This document shows, in pieces, positions 20,601-28,716 of a DNA stretch of 64,000 nucleotides (positions within the stretch are counted from its first letter, which is position 1; the number at the start of each line of letters is the position of its first letter). The translations under genes were made by a program, and so were the position numbers. Location of the stretch: the NCBI GenBank assembly GCA_001898935.1, contig MKVT01000021.1, positions 1 to 64,000 on the forward strand, read 5' to 3'. The notes under the pieces were generated by a model. That model searched no databases. It worked only from the letters and a program-made list of their open reading frames with translations, and was not told the DNA's origin. Source of the DNA: Paludibacter sp. 47-17. Its GTDB lineage: Bacteria > Bacteroidota > Bacteroidia > Bacteroidales > Paludibacteraceae.

Positions 20601-20663
20601 TGCCGGCAGCACCGGCACCCACAGCAACATCATACAAAAAAGAATGATTCCCCTCATAGCCAA
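17643..20663 (-). CDS. PL8 chondroitin/hyaluronan lyase, copy 3, with T9SS sorting domain
   Basis: A 1006-residue secreted lyase, first of the tandem PL8 genes in transcription order. The signal peptide ends near residue 21 (VLPAQ). The catalytic set is complete: FHHAGHYPAYAIGG near residue 430, GLSGRHPHAG near 491 and WGSEIYTADNRYGRYQSHG near 550, corresponding to His501/Tyr508, Arg560 and Glu653 of Proteus chondroitinase ABC. The C-terminal 70 residues look like a degenerate type A T9SS domain (LAPQVYVVVAS, then RQTFKLVVG). It begins at the stop codon of the upstream DUF5017-like lipoprotein and overlaps the next PL8 by 4 bp, so the group is one operon. Substrate preference among chondroitin, dermatan and hyaluronan is undetermined. 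Confidence 0.92.
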   Translation of the reverse strand: MAMRGIILFCMMLLWVPVLPAQQYGFEPGASHPFRAGDAGSSLAVVTAPYKEGSASLRWSWIAPSALVCDYTVAHSNFRDGVIFWVYNERPAGSPLRIEYRDAAGQVQYQFEFGLNYTGWRICRIGSKYMKGPKKVRTGLKMHLLSPATVPSGRLFIDRFSFVADVNYQNAPDAQQPDNTEEQYITHWNSLWKWESELTYATSVPASLTTVQRNQLATIAANLSGLLPASANSSLINSATSLFANSSFAVVDGFLTGKPLVVKPDKTADDHSLAELGTMMMGFAQDALYTKNPAAEEKFLLLWRYALDQGFARGSAMGNNHHYGYETRSIFAASYLMRDVLARAGVLQQVADALGFWSGLPESRSSLATGRDGVVDSWNTLLLGRLMAALMIPAETESYRAVRALIDWTSSSLLPTPGNMGGLKPDGAVFHHAGHYPAYAIGGFEGLTSFLMAVRNSGLSIEEPAKASLAKALTAMKQYTHTYDWTIGLSGRHPHAGAMTAEVLERAQLLGLITDTNPQGFFVMNHAALGVYRTGSALVTLKGYNSDVWGSEIYTADNRYGRYQSHGAVEILNAGDPVSRAASRFAENGWDWNKLPGTTAVQLPLSLLESPQTSTLMARSPERFAGASSLLGQFGVFGMKLHEQNDINNTNYTSDFKARKSVFATGKRLICLGTGIQTARAHYPVETTLFQQVILSPSDRVSLNGSFTSAEGFLHDAVASGVVVVSDMTGNQYRVAGGNRLVVEGKLQHSRHNKTKAENSGNFLSARIHHGIAPAQGSYEYMVMLKPTPVESRRWTTAPAYRVVRADNIAHAVFDSVSDVTAWVCFDEVTVADGLLRKADAETLLMYRPVADRIVMSVTDPALHLPEKTKNSEPTYVPGTAVFKTIELRGNWELPVADDRVAVEHLSAATRLTVKCRLGDPVEFTLQPVTTSVPSVSPVVRLFPLSNGFRVAGPTTEISVYYTNGQLACRQSFYSDEKYFRLAPQVYVVVASVRDAGRQTFKLVVG

Positions 20664-21602
20664 TTAGTTCGTTACGGTTAAACGAATGGTTTTCACCACC
20701 GAATCATTGTGCAGGTAATTCCGGTTGATCGCTTTAAACTTCAACACATAATCGCCCGGCTGATTGAAGGTATGAACATAACTTTCGACGCTTACCGCCA
20801 TATGCTTCACACCGGTAACGGCCGAAGTTTCGGTCATTCCCATCGGAATACGTACCGCACGCGATATCAACCAGTCGTGATTCAGCGCGTTGTTGGACGA
20901 AGTACGATTGATGGTGAGTTCAGTCGGTTTTCTGGTCGACCATACCCCTGCTAACAGCGTATCGCGATAGGCAGCCGCACGGTTGTTCATATCGAAAGGA
21001 GTAAAACCAAAGGTAGCCGCCAGGTAGGTCGACTCTACCGAATTATCGGAAACCAGCCGGTTGGTAAGCTGCAAATCGGAAATCACCCAGGTAGGCTGCC
21101 AGTCGGTAGCCACGGTAGGCTTATACCGAAAGGCAACGACCAGGTCCTTTCCCCGGTACCGGCCGAGCGCTATGGATGCTGCCTGCACTTTATTGGTGGC
21201 CGAAGGCAAATTCGCATCAGCTGTTATATCTTTCCACGCATGGGTAGCGATATTGACCGAATCTTTCGAAAAATCGTTCAACAGCAATCCGTTAAATTCG
21301 TCGGAAACAAATACGTTCAGCGAATTGGCCACACTGGTACCCCAGGCAGCACGGGTCGAAAAACTCAGCTCGGGCAGTGTGGGTACAAAACGTGTATACG
21401 AAAAGGAAATAAAATCGGGATCTCCCTTGAACCGGAAATTAATTTTGCTTCCTTTGGGAGCGGTTATCAGCGTATCGTCAATCACCAGGCTCGACGAAGG
21501 TTCGATGTCGACCGAAAAATCGACCGGCTGTTGAAGGTCGTCGTCACATGCCGCGAATAAAGCAAGCAGCGCTGCGACCATTGATAGTTTATGTAGTTTC
21601 AT
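20664..21602 (-). CDS. DUF5017-like surface glycan-binding lipoprotein candidate
   Basis: A protein of about 312 residues in the position usually held by SusE/SGBP proteins, directly after SusD. The start at 21602 gives a standard lipoprotein signal with lipobox Cys19 (ALFAAC); an in-frame ATG four codons upstream is the alternative. After the cysteine comes an Asp-rich linker and then a beta-sandwich beginning with a GDPDFISF stretch, a pattern I associate with DUF5017 proteins. The C-terminal region resembles a cadherin/PKD-like strand pattern (NQPGDYVLKFKAINRNY). Role by context: surface binding of glycosaminoglycan chains to feed SusC/SusD. The domain assignment is from memory of the family, so moderate. 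Confidence 0.7.
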   Translation of the reverse strand: MKLHKLSMVAALLALFAACDDDLQQPVDFSVDIEPSSSLVIDDTLITAPKGSKINFRFKGDPDFISFSYTRFVPTLPELSFSTRAAWGTSVANSLNVFVSDEFNGLLLNDFSKDSVNIATHAWKDITADANLPSATNKVQAASIALGRYRGKDLVVAFRYKPTVATDWQPTWVISDLQLTNRLVSDNSVESTYLAATFGFTPFDMNNRAAAYRDTLLAGVWSTRKPTELTINRTSSNNALNHDWLISRAVRIPMGMTETSAVTGVKHMAVSVESYVHTFNQPGDYVLKFKAINRNYLHNDSVVKTIRLTVTN

Positions 21603-21622
21603 ACGGTAGCTCATTAGTTAAT

Positions 21623-23356
21623 TTACCAACCAGGATTGTTTGCAGTGATGAGTTTATTAATCGACATTTCCGAGTCGGGAATCGGGAAATAGGTATACGT
21701 ATCGGGAACATTGTAATAGGCCGATGCATATTTGAAGTTTCCGCCCCAACCTTCCTGATTTACAAATCCCTGCATACTGCGCATCGTCGCACCGAATTCT
21801 CCCCAGCGAATGAGGTCCCACCGGCGGCCGGCTTCGAAACAGAGTTCCATAGCACGTTCTTTTTTGATGGCATCGCGGAACTGGGCTTTGGTAAGCGTTT
21901 GTGCGGCGAGTGGCATTATTCCGGCGCGGTTGCGAACGGCATCGATACACTCGTAGGCAAGCGCCGACGGCTCGGGGGTGAGTTCGTTATCGGCCTCGGC
22001 AATCATGAGCAGCACATCGCTATAGCGAAGTATCGGAAAATTAATAGGAGTATAATTTTTGTTTTTCGGGCCCACTACTTCGTGTTCGCGACGGTACTTG
22101 GCAGCACAGCGGGTTTTATTCCGGTTGCTGGCAGCCTCGGTTTCTTCGGTAAAGCTGAATCCGTCGGGCTCGATGTATTCGGGGCGCTTCTTTCCGAAAT
22201 AATATTTCCGGCCGAGGACCTTGCGCGAACCGCTCGATTCGAATACATACTCATAGTTGGCGATATTCCAGTCGCCACGGGCAGTGTCGCCTTCCGATTC
22301 GTACATTTCGTATAATTTAAGCGATGCATAAGCAAATTTATAGCTGTACCCGGGATTGGCCAGTCCCATCAACTCCTTCAATCCTTCGGTCGACGAAAAA
22401 TCGTTGGAACTTCCGAATCCAAGGGTATTCCCCAACCTTCCGGCTGCTTGTTCGACGGTGGAACGGTTACCTGCCTCTTCGGCTTCCCATATGCTTTCGC
22501 GCACCCCGGTGCTATTATACTTATCTTCCGACAAATCGAGAAATACGCGTTGATATGGAGTTACCAGACCGTGTAAACCACTTTCTTTTACTTCCAGCGC
22601 CCAACGTTTCGCTTCGGCAAAATACAGCTGACGATTGGCATCGGGTGCTGTATTGTCGCGGAAATGTTCTCCCGCCCTGAACAGGTAAATCCGGGCAAGA
22701 ATACCCTTGGCCGCCGATTGGGTGACCCTGCCGGTATACGGCAGATCGGTCGATTTGTACAAATGGGGCAGTGAGCTCACGATATCGGCTATGAGGGTAT
22801 CGTATATAAGCTGCTTATCGGCCCGGGGTGCATCGAGCCCGTATACGCTTTTGGTCGATTGCAGGCGTAAGGGAACATCGCCCCAGCCCTGTATCAGGTT
22901 GAAATAATAAAACGAGCGCAAAAACAGGGCTTCGGCACGTATCCGGTCGCGATACCCCTGCGGGATGGACGCGTTTTTGTCGATATTTTCAAGCAGTATG
23001 TTGGCCCTGTTGATACCTTCGTACAAAATCCTCCAGTAGGTGGTGATATAGGAATTACTGCTGTTGGCATTCGCACATAATATACTACTGGCCGGCGACG
23101 AACGCTGATAAAACGTCAAATCGTCGCCACCCGCATTGTACAAGGGATAATTGTTGCCGTAAAAATGCTCCTGCATAATGGGGCTGTACACGCCGGTGAG
23201 GAAAGTTTCCAACTCAGTTTCGTTGTTGAAATAGGTTTCCAGTGTCAGCGTATAAGGTTCTTTTTCCAGCAGGCGCTCGCACGAAGCAAACAACAGGAGT
23301 GTTCCCAGTATATATGCCGGTTGGATAAATAAGGATAAGAATTGGTTGGTTTTCAT
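21623..23356 (-). CDS. susD: SusD/RagB-family glycan-binding lipoprotein (GAG locus)
   Basis: A 577-residue outer-membrane lipoprotein (lipobox LLFASC, Cys26) of the SusD family, which lids the SusC channel and captures oligosaccharides. Family marks are the early LEKEPYTLT stretch, the TPR-like helical region (EALFLRSFYYFNLIQGWGDVPL near residue 140) and the C-terminal signature AMELCFEAGRRWDLIRWGE near residue 510. The length is normal. It begins 11 bp after SusC, and the DUF5017-like gene follows, so its ligand is inferred to be a PL8 product or substrate (chondroitin, dermatan or hyaluronan). Confidence 0.94.
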   Translation of the reverse strand: MKTNQFLSLFIQPAYILGTLLLFASCERLLEKEPYTLTLETYFNNETELETFLTGVYSPIMQEHFYGNNYPLYNAGGDDLTFYQRSSPASSILCANANSSNSYITTYWRILYEGINRANILLENIDKNASIPQGYRDRIRAEALFLRSFYYFNLIQGWGDVPLRLQSTKSVYGLDAPRADKQLIYDTLIADIVSSLPHLYKSTDLPYTGRVTQSAAKGILARIYLFRAGEHFRDNTAPDANRQLYFAEAKRWALEVKESGLHGLVTPYQRVFLDLSEDKYNSTGVRESIWEAEEAGNRSTVEQAAGRLGNTLGFGSSNDFSSTEGLKELMGLANPGYSYKFAYASLKLYEMYESEGDTARGDWNIANYEYVFESSGSRKVLGRKYYFGKKRPEYIEPDGFSFTEETEAASNRNKTRCAAKYRREHEVVGPKNKNYTPINFPILRYSDVLLMIAEADNELTPEPSALAYECIDAVRNRAGIMPLAAQTLTKAQFRDAIKKERAMELCFEAGRRWDLIRWGEFGATMRSMQGFVNQEGWGGNFKYASAYYNVPDTYTYFPIPDSEMSINKLITANNPGW

Positions 23357-23367
23357 TGTTTTGCCGA

Positions 23368-26300
23368 TTAAAAATTAACATTAACACCTAGATTCACTGA
23401 TTTGGCACGCGGATACGACGAAAAATCGAGACCAGGCGTAAGGGCCGAATTGCGGATCGAAACCTCCGGATCGTAACCGCTGTAGGAGGTCCAGGTGAAC
23501 AGATTTTGTCCCGAAACGTATATTCTGGCTTTTTTGAGCTTGAGTTTATCGAGCACATTTTTCGGCAGGCTGTATCCCAGCGAAAGCGTTTTTAAGCGCA
23601 AGTACGAACCATCTTCAATCAGGCGGGTCGAAAATAAATTATTCGAAGGCGATGCGCTCACCCGTGGAATATCACTGTCGGTATTTGTCGGAGTCCAGCG
23701 ACCGGCAAAGCTTGCAAACTGGTTCAGGTCGCGGCGGCGGTTATAACCGGTTTCAAACATCAGCTTATTCGCATTCAGCACATTGGCGCCGTACGACCAC
23801 TGGAAGAAAATACTCAGATCGAAGCCTGCATACTCGAAGTTATTGGTAAAACCGCCGACATGCTTCGGTTCGCCCCGGCCGATGAAAGTCTGGTCGTTGG
23901 AATCAATAATTCCATCTTCGTTCAAGTCAGCATATTTCGGGTATCCCGGCTGCGTATTGTTTTCGGCAGTATAACGGGCTACCCCCGGTTTCAGCGAATA
24001 ATTGGCGCCATCCGAATTAAAATCGTCCTCTTTATACGTTCCCGTGAAAATATAACCATACATCATCCCGATAGGATAACCTACTTTAGCGATATAATTG
24101 GGCGACGTGAAATTCTGGTCAAAATAGGCATTGGTACGCATCGACAACTGATTTTCGGCCAAACCGAGCACCACGTTTTTGTTGATACCGATATTGAAAT
24201 TCGAGGTCCAGCGGAATTTCCGTGTCTGGATATTGGTGGTGTTCACGGTAAATTCAAAACCCCGGTTCAGAACTTTACCAATATTTTTCATGGCTGCACC
24301 ATGCCCCGACGAGGGCACCAGCGCTGCATTCAGCAACAGATCGGAAGTGATTTTATTGTACCAGTCGAATGTCAGACTTATCTTTTCTTTCAGCAACGAA
24401 ACATCCATACCGATATTGGTTTGTGTAGTTGTTTCCCATTTCAGATCTTTATTGGGTAAACTGCCGGGTATCGCACCTACCGAACTGACGTTGTTGTTGA
24501 AGGGATAAATTCCATGCGTTATATCGTTGATACCCGAGAAATTACCCTGTGCGCCCTGCAGCATCAGCAACTGGGCGTAGGTATCGTACTCGCCCACCCT
24601 GTTATTTCCGGTTTCACCCCAGCTCAACCGTAATTTTCCGGAACTCAGCCAGTAACTGTATTCTTTCAGGAAGTTTTCTTCGGTAAAATTCCAGGCAAGC
24701 GATGCCGAAGGAAAATATCCGTAACGATTTCGCTTGGCAAACTTGGAAGAACCGTCGATACGGTACGAAGCCGTGAAATAGTATTTCGACAGATAGTTGT
24801 AGTTAAACCTGCCCAGGTACGACATCATCCCCCAACTCGACAGGATGGAATTGATGTCGTTGGGCGTCCCCTGACTCATCCCCGCCATTCCCAGCGATTC
24901 GTTGGGGATGTTGATGGTTTTCATGCTGTAGAAGTCGTACATCGATTCCTGCATGGTGATCCCGGCCAGCGCATTAATGAAGTGTTTTCTATCAACATTC
25001 GCCTGATAAGTAAGAATATTCTCGTTGAGCCAGGTTTTACGTTCCGAAGTCGACAAAGTTGCATTTACCTTATCGTTGGATACCGGCGATCCGTAGCGTG
25101 TTTTCGAGTTGTTGAAGGTTTCGCCCCGGCGGCCATCGATCGTGTATCCGCCCGAAACTTTCAGCTTCAGCCCTTTCGAAAGTTCGTATTCCAGAAATCC
25201 GTTGTATTGAGTATACGAAGTGATCGTTTTACGGTATTCGTTGTTGAGCGACAGGATCGGATTGAACCGGTAATCGTTGGTAGGATCCACTCCTTCGTCG
25301 GTAGTATTGTTCAACAACGATGTAAGCGGAATTCCCGGTTGTGTCACCGGGCGATAGCCCCATACACTGTAAAATAAGTTATTCATGCCGCTGTACGACG
25401 ATTGCGAAGGCGAACTTCCCGTTTGCGAAGCCCGCGAATAATTCGTCGTGAGGTTGACGGTGAGCTTGTTCTTTTTAATCGTGGTACCCAACCGTCCCTG
25501 GATCCTGTTGTAATTGGAGGCAAGCACCACCCCGTCCTGATCGTAATACGAAAAGGAAGCATTGTAGCGGTTACCGGCCGTTCCGCCCGTGAGCGATACG
25601 CTGTGGCTCTGCTGGAAAGCGTCCTGAAAGATCAGATCCTGCCAGTCGTATTGCGGCACATTGCGATAATCGTCCAGCGAATAGGTTTTTCCTTCATAGG
25701 TTTTGAAATAGCCGTTCTCGCCCGAAATAATATCAGGCGCGATTTCACTTTGCAAACGAACAAATTCGTAGGCATCCATCATCGGGATTTTCCGGGTGAT
25801 CCGCTGAATACCGGCCGAGCCGTCGTAACTAATCTGCGGTTCGCCGATGCTCCCTTTCTTGGTGGTAATAATAATGACACCATTGGCGCCACGCGCACCA
25901 TAAATAGCGGTAGCCGAAGCATCTTTCAATACATCGATCGACTCGATATCGTTGGGATTCACCGAACTGCCTACTGCAGGATCCTCCACCGGGAAACCAT
26001 CGATAATGAACAAAGGAGTATTATCCTGTGTAAGCGAATTGTTTCCGCGGATGATAATCTTCATCACTCCACCCGGGGTGCCTTCGCCCGAACTCACGTT
26101 TACCCCGGCAATACGTCCCGCCAGTGCCTGATCAAAACTGGCAACCGGCGCCTTCAGCATATCGTCGATATTGGCTTTAGCTACCGAACCGGTAAGGTCG
26201 CGTTTCCGAACATCCTGATATCCGATAACCATCACTTCGTTCAGCGCTTTGGTTTCTTCTTTCATTACCACCGACATCGGCTTCGAACGATCAACTTTCA

Positions 26301-26547
26301 TTTCGACCGTCTGGTAGCCCAGGTACGAAAACACCAATACCGAATTCACATTGGGAACCGGCAAACTGAACTTTCCGTCGAAATCGGTAATCGTTCCTTT
26401 GTCCTGACCTTTAAGAATGATGTTCACGCCCGGCAACGATTCTCCGGCCTCGTCGAAAACAGTTCCCGTAACGGTGATCTGGGCAGCCAGTCCCGAACTA
26501 ATCAGGACCAGCGCCAGCATCGCTAAAAATTTTACTAATCTGCTCAT
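23368..26547 (-). CDS. susC: SusC/RagA-family TonB-linked outer membrane transporter (GAG locus)
   Basis: A 1059-residue TonB-dependent oligosaccharide importer. Signal peptide (1-22), carboxypeptidase-like domain at about 24-105 (TGTVFDEAGESLPGVNIILK), then the plug with the family signature LKDASATAIYGARGANGVII near residue 210, and a barrel to the terminal aromatic residue (VNLGVNVNF). It pairs with the SusD 11 bp downstream. It lies only 17 bp after the beta-helix gene, so transcription most likely starts at the promoter at 28552-28559. Unlike some regulated SusC proteins, no N-terminal anti-sigma-interacting extension is visible, which fits control by a hybrid two-component system rather than an ECF sigma factor. 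Confidence 0.94.
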   Translation of the reverse strand: MSRLVKFLAMLALVLISSGLAAQITVTGTVFDEAGESLPGVNIILKGQDKGTITDFDGKFSLPVPNVNSVLVFSYLGYQTVEMKVDRSKPMSVVMKEETKALNEVMVIGYQDVRKRDLTGSVAKANIDDMLKAPVASFDQALAGRIAGVNVSSGEGTPGGVMKIIIRGNNSLTQDNTPLFIIDGFPVEDPAVGSSVNPNDIESIDVLKDASATAIYGARGANGVIIITTKKGSIGEPQISYDGSAGIQRITRKIPMMDAYEFVRLQSEIAPDIISGENGYFKTYEGKTYSLDDYRNVPQYDWQDLIFQDAFQQSHSVSLTGGTAGNRYNASFSYYDQDGVVLASNYNRIQGRLGTTIKKNKLTVNLTTNYSRASQTGSSPSQSSYSGMNNLFYSVWGYRPVTQPGIPLTSLLNNTTDEGVDPTNDYRFNPILSLNNEYRKTITSYTQYNGFLEYELSKGLKLKVSGGYTIDGRRGETFNNSKTRYGSPVSNDKVNATLSTSERKTWLNENILTYQANVDRKHFINALAGITMQESMYDFYSMKTINIPNESLGMAGMSQGTPNDINSILSSWGMMSYLGRFNYNYLSKYYFTASYRIDGSSKFAKRNRYGYFPSASLAWNFTEENFLKEYSYWLSSGKLRLSWGETGNNRVGEYDTYAQLLMLQGAQGNFSGINDITHGIYPFNNNVSSVGAIPGSLPNKDLKWETTTQTNIGMDVSLLKEKISLTFDWYNKITSDLLLNAALVPSSGHGAAMKNIGKVLNRGFEFTVNTTNIQTRKFRWTSNFNIGINKNVVLGLAENQLSMRTNAYFDQNFTSPNYIAKVGYPIGMMYGYIFTGTYKEDDFNSDGANYSLKPGVARYTAENNTQPGYPKYADLNEDGIIDSNDQTFIGRGEPKHVGGFTNNFEYAGFDLSIFFQWSYGANVLNANKLMFETGYNRRRDLNQFASFAGRWTPTNTDSDIPRVSASPSNNLFSTRLIEDGSYLRLKTLSLGYSLPKNVLDKLKLKKARIYVSGQNLFTWTSYSGYDPEVSIRNSALTPGLDFSSYPRAKSVNLGVNVNF

Positions 26548-26564
26548 TGCTGTGTGTTATCGGA

Positions 26565-28487
26565 TTATCGAACAATCACTTTGTTTACACCGGCCGACGT
26601 ACGAACCAGGTACATTCCGGCTGCAGCATCCAGCTGAAGTTCGGTCGATGTGGATTTAACACTCTTAACCAGCACTCCCGCCAAGGAATACACATCCACC
26701 CGCTCACCCGTTTCGAGTCCTGCGATACGTATGGCACCCGCTTCTCCGTACAAGCGTACCTCCGGCCGGTCGAATTCGTCGGTTGAAGTTCCGGCTACCC
26801 ACACCACGCTCACCTTGAACGATGCATTCACATGCGTTCTCCAGAAACCATCGTTATCAATTTCACCGGTAAACTCAACTTCGTCGCCGGTAAAGGTTAA
26901 TCCTCCATCGGTCGAAAGGGTATAGTAGGCACGCGCAATCTCGTTGCTGGTAAGCGGTTCGAAGAAAAGCTCGAGCAACGAACCCCTGGCATAACCATAG
27001 CTGAAGTTTTCGGGAAGAAGTTCGCCCAGTGAGCTGTATATTTTACCCTGCGCACCGTCTTTCTCTCCCGCAACTACCGTGTAATACGGCAATTCGTAGG
27101 CTCCTATATCGTAGTTGGCTTCGGCAGCCGGGAATCCCTGCGGACGATTCAAGCCTGTAAAATCAACCACCACCGTTTCAATCGGCTTGCCCCTATTTAC
27201 AAGCGGCGAAGTACTGCTGATATCCCAATTGGCGCTATCCAGGTTGGCTTTTTGTACATCATCGAGCGCCACACCATAGAAACTGGTCACTTTGACAAAC
27301 TTAGGCCCGCTTCCTACCGTACCTGGTGCAGGTTCCGGGATATTCCCGTTCGACACATTCGACGAAAGTTGAATATTGTTTTCGATGGTCCAGCTCTTAT
27401 CGGTCGGAATGGGGTTATAAGTCGCATTATTGGATACATTCCACGACGAGTTGGCAACCCCCGTAATACTGGTGGGAGTGGTACCCGTAACATCGGTCGC
27501 ACAGCCCCAAACAACGGTATTGGCAATATTGATCGCGTTTCCGGCCAGATAAATACCTCCGATATTCTTCACCACAGTGTTGTTGTAGAAATTTCCTCCG
27601 TTGTAATATACGGCCGTTCCGCCCGTATTGTTGTAAATCAAATTATTGAGAATGCGGTTGCTGGCACTGTTGGAGTAAATACCTCCGCCCGGCTTCATGG
27701 ACGTACCGTCGGCCGCTGTATTATTGTAGATGCGGTTGTGCGAAACATAGGTCATTTCGGCTCCCTGTACACCAATACCGGCACCACGCACCGTACTCGA
27801 ATTGTTCCGGATCACATTATGTTCGATATACGAAGGATAACCGGCCGGCGGATTGGAAAAGATGCCGCCGCCACCGTTACCTCCCGTAGTATGTACGTTC
27901 GATTCGATCAAACAGTAACGTACCGTCCCACCCGTCATGATAAAAGCACCTCCGGCGCCCGTAGCAGTATTTTCTCTTACAATGAGGTTCTGATACACCA
28001 CATTACCACGTGCCACAGCAGCGCCGCCCGAGCCACTCAAAGCCGAACCCGTACCATTTCCTCCCGTGAGTACAAATCCGTCGAAAATGGTTTCCATATC
28101 CATATGACCTCCGGCCTGAACCAACCGGGCGCCATTTCCTTTCAGCACGGTAGGACTGGCAAACTCCCAGGGATTTCCATTTTCAATCCGGGCACGCTGC
28201 GCAACAGCCGTTTCGGTTCCGGCAAAACTGCCGTAAACATTCACACTATCGTTGAGTGCAATGGCCGTAGTAATCGTAAATTCGCCACCGGCCACCCACA
28301 CATCCTTACGGGCCTGGGAATTCTCGGTGCGCGCCAGTGTGATAGCAGCCTGAATATCGCCCAATGCATCATCCCACGAAGCTCCGGTTCCGGTTGCTCC
28401 TGGTTTTACATACACCACTCCGTTTTTCGATTCGGCAAACGTGTACATCGATATGCCCAGAACAAGAAGTAAAACTAATTTTTTCAT
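26565..28487 (-). CDS. Secreted parallel beta-helix protein with T9SS domain, first gene of the SusC/PL8 operon
   Basis: A 640-residue protein with a signal peptide (1-18), then WDDALGDIQAAITLA near residue 40 and many Asn-rich repeats with NNT/NNS turns (residues about 130-330), typical of right-handed parallel beta-helices. The helix ends in the motif RPQGFPAAEANYDIGAYEL near 465, the choice-of-anchor-Q pattern. The last 75 residues are a type A T9SS domain (AAGMYLVRTSAGVNK). No catalytic motif of a known PL6 or PL29 lyase is evident to me, so it may be an unrecognised lyase, a binding protein or an adhesin. Being first in the operon that encodes SusC/D and the PL8 lyases implies a role on the same substrate. 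Confidence 0.82.
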   Translation of the reverse strand: MKKLVLLLVLGISMYTFAESKNGVVYVKPGATGTGASWDDALGDIQAAITLARTENSQARKDVWVAGGEFTITTAIALNDSVNVYGSFAGTETAVAQRARIENGNPWEFASPTVLKGNGARLVQAGGHMDMETIFDGFVLTGGNGTGSALSGSGGAAVARGNVVYQNLIVRENTATGAGGAFIMTGGTVRYCLIESNVHTTGGNGGGGIFSNPPAGYPSYIEHNVIRNNSSTVRGAGIGVQGAEMTYVSHNRIYNNTAADGTSMKPGGGIYSNSASNRILNNLIYNNTGGTAVYYNGGNFYNNTVVKNIGGIYLAGNAINIANTVVWGCATDVTGTTPTSITGVANSSWNVSNNATYNPIPTDKSWTIENNIQLSSNVSNGNIPEPAPGTVGSGPKFVKVTSFYGVALDDVQKANLDSANWDISSTSPLVNRGKPIETVVVDFTGLNRPQGFPAAEANYDIGAYELPYYTVVAGEKDGAQGKIYSSLGELLPENFSYGYARGSLLELFFEPLTSNEIARAYYTLSTDGGLTFTGDEVEFTGEIDNDGFWRTHVNASFKVSVVWVAGTSTDEFDRPEVRLYGEAGAIRIAGLETGERVDVYSLAGVLVKSVKSTSTELQLDAAAGMYLVRTSAGVNKVIVR

Positions 28488-28551
28488 GCTATTTTCTTTT
28501 ATAGTTGATTGATAATTTCCGAACAGAAGTTGTTGTTGCAGTTCAACGACA

Positions 28552-28617
28552 CAAAAATAGAGAGTCCGCCAGAAACCGACGGGACAAAATAATTCAGATT
28601 AGTGCTTTTTTTGTCCG
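28552..28617 (-). promoter_or_regulatory. Promoter of the beta-helix/SusC/SusD/PL8 operon with tandem YGNAC element
   Basis: The -7 box TATTTTTG is at 28552-28559. Half-sites on the minus strand are CGGAC (28613-28617) and TGTCC (28582-28586), starting 31 bp apart; the second ends 22 bp before the -7 box. The same layout, within 1 bp, is seen at 30336-30400, 35983-36047, 36093-36157 and 62311-62375. The second half-site takes the place of a -33 box, suggesting activator-dependent transcription. The two sites here also form an inverted repeat (GGACAAAA/TTTTGTCC). Confidence 0.6.
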
Positions 28618-28634
28618 TTTCCGATTCAAAACTC

Positions 28635-28685
28635 AAAAAAAAGGGCTGAAATGCATTCATTTTCAATGAACTACAATTCCAGCCC
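28635..28685 (-). terminator. Intrinsic terminator after the upstream beta-helix gene
   Basis: On the minus strand GGGCTG (28680-28685) pairs with CAGCCC (28643-28648) around an inner hairpin (TTCATT/AATGAA), followed by eight T (28635-28642). It lies about 30 bp after the stop of the 28717-30291 gene and just upstream of the next promoter, separating two transcription units. Confidence 0.75.
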
Positions 28686-28716
28686 GGAATAAACCCAACC
28701 TTAAAAAAACTAGTAG

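Noticed and set aside
25402-26526. 374-residue open frame antisense to SusC (and a 406-residue one at 27252-28472 antisense to the beta-helix gene)
   Set aside because: Both are Arg/His/Ile-rich shadow translations with no signal or domain; the minus-strand genes are well supported.
28560-28590. TTTG motifs about 24-25 bp upstream of the -7 boxes at 28552 and 30336 as -33 elements
   Set aside because: The spacing is too long for a normal -33 box; they are better explained as part of the second half-site of the tandem element.
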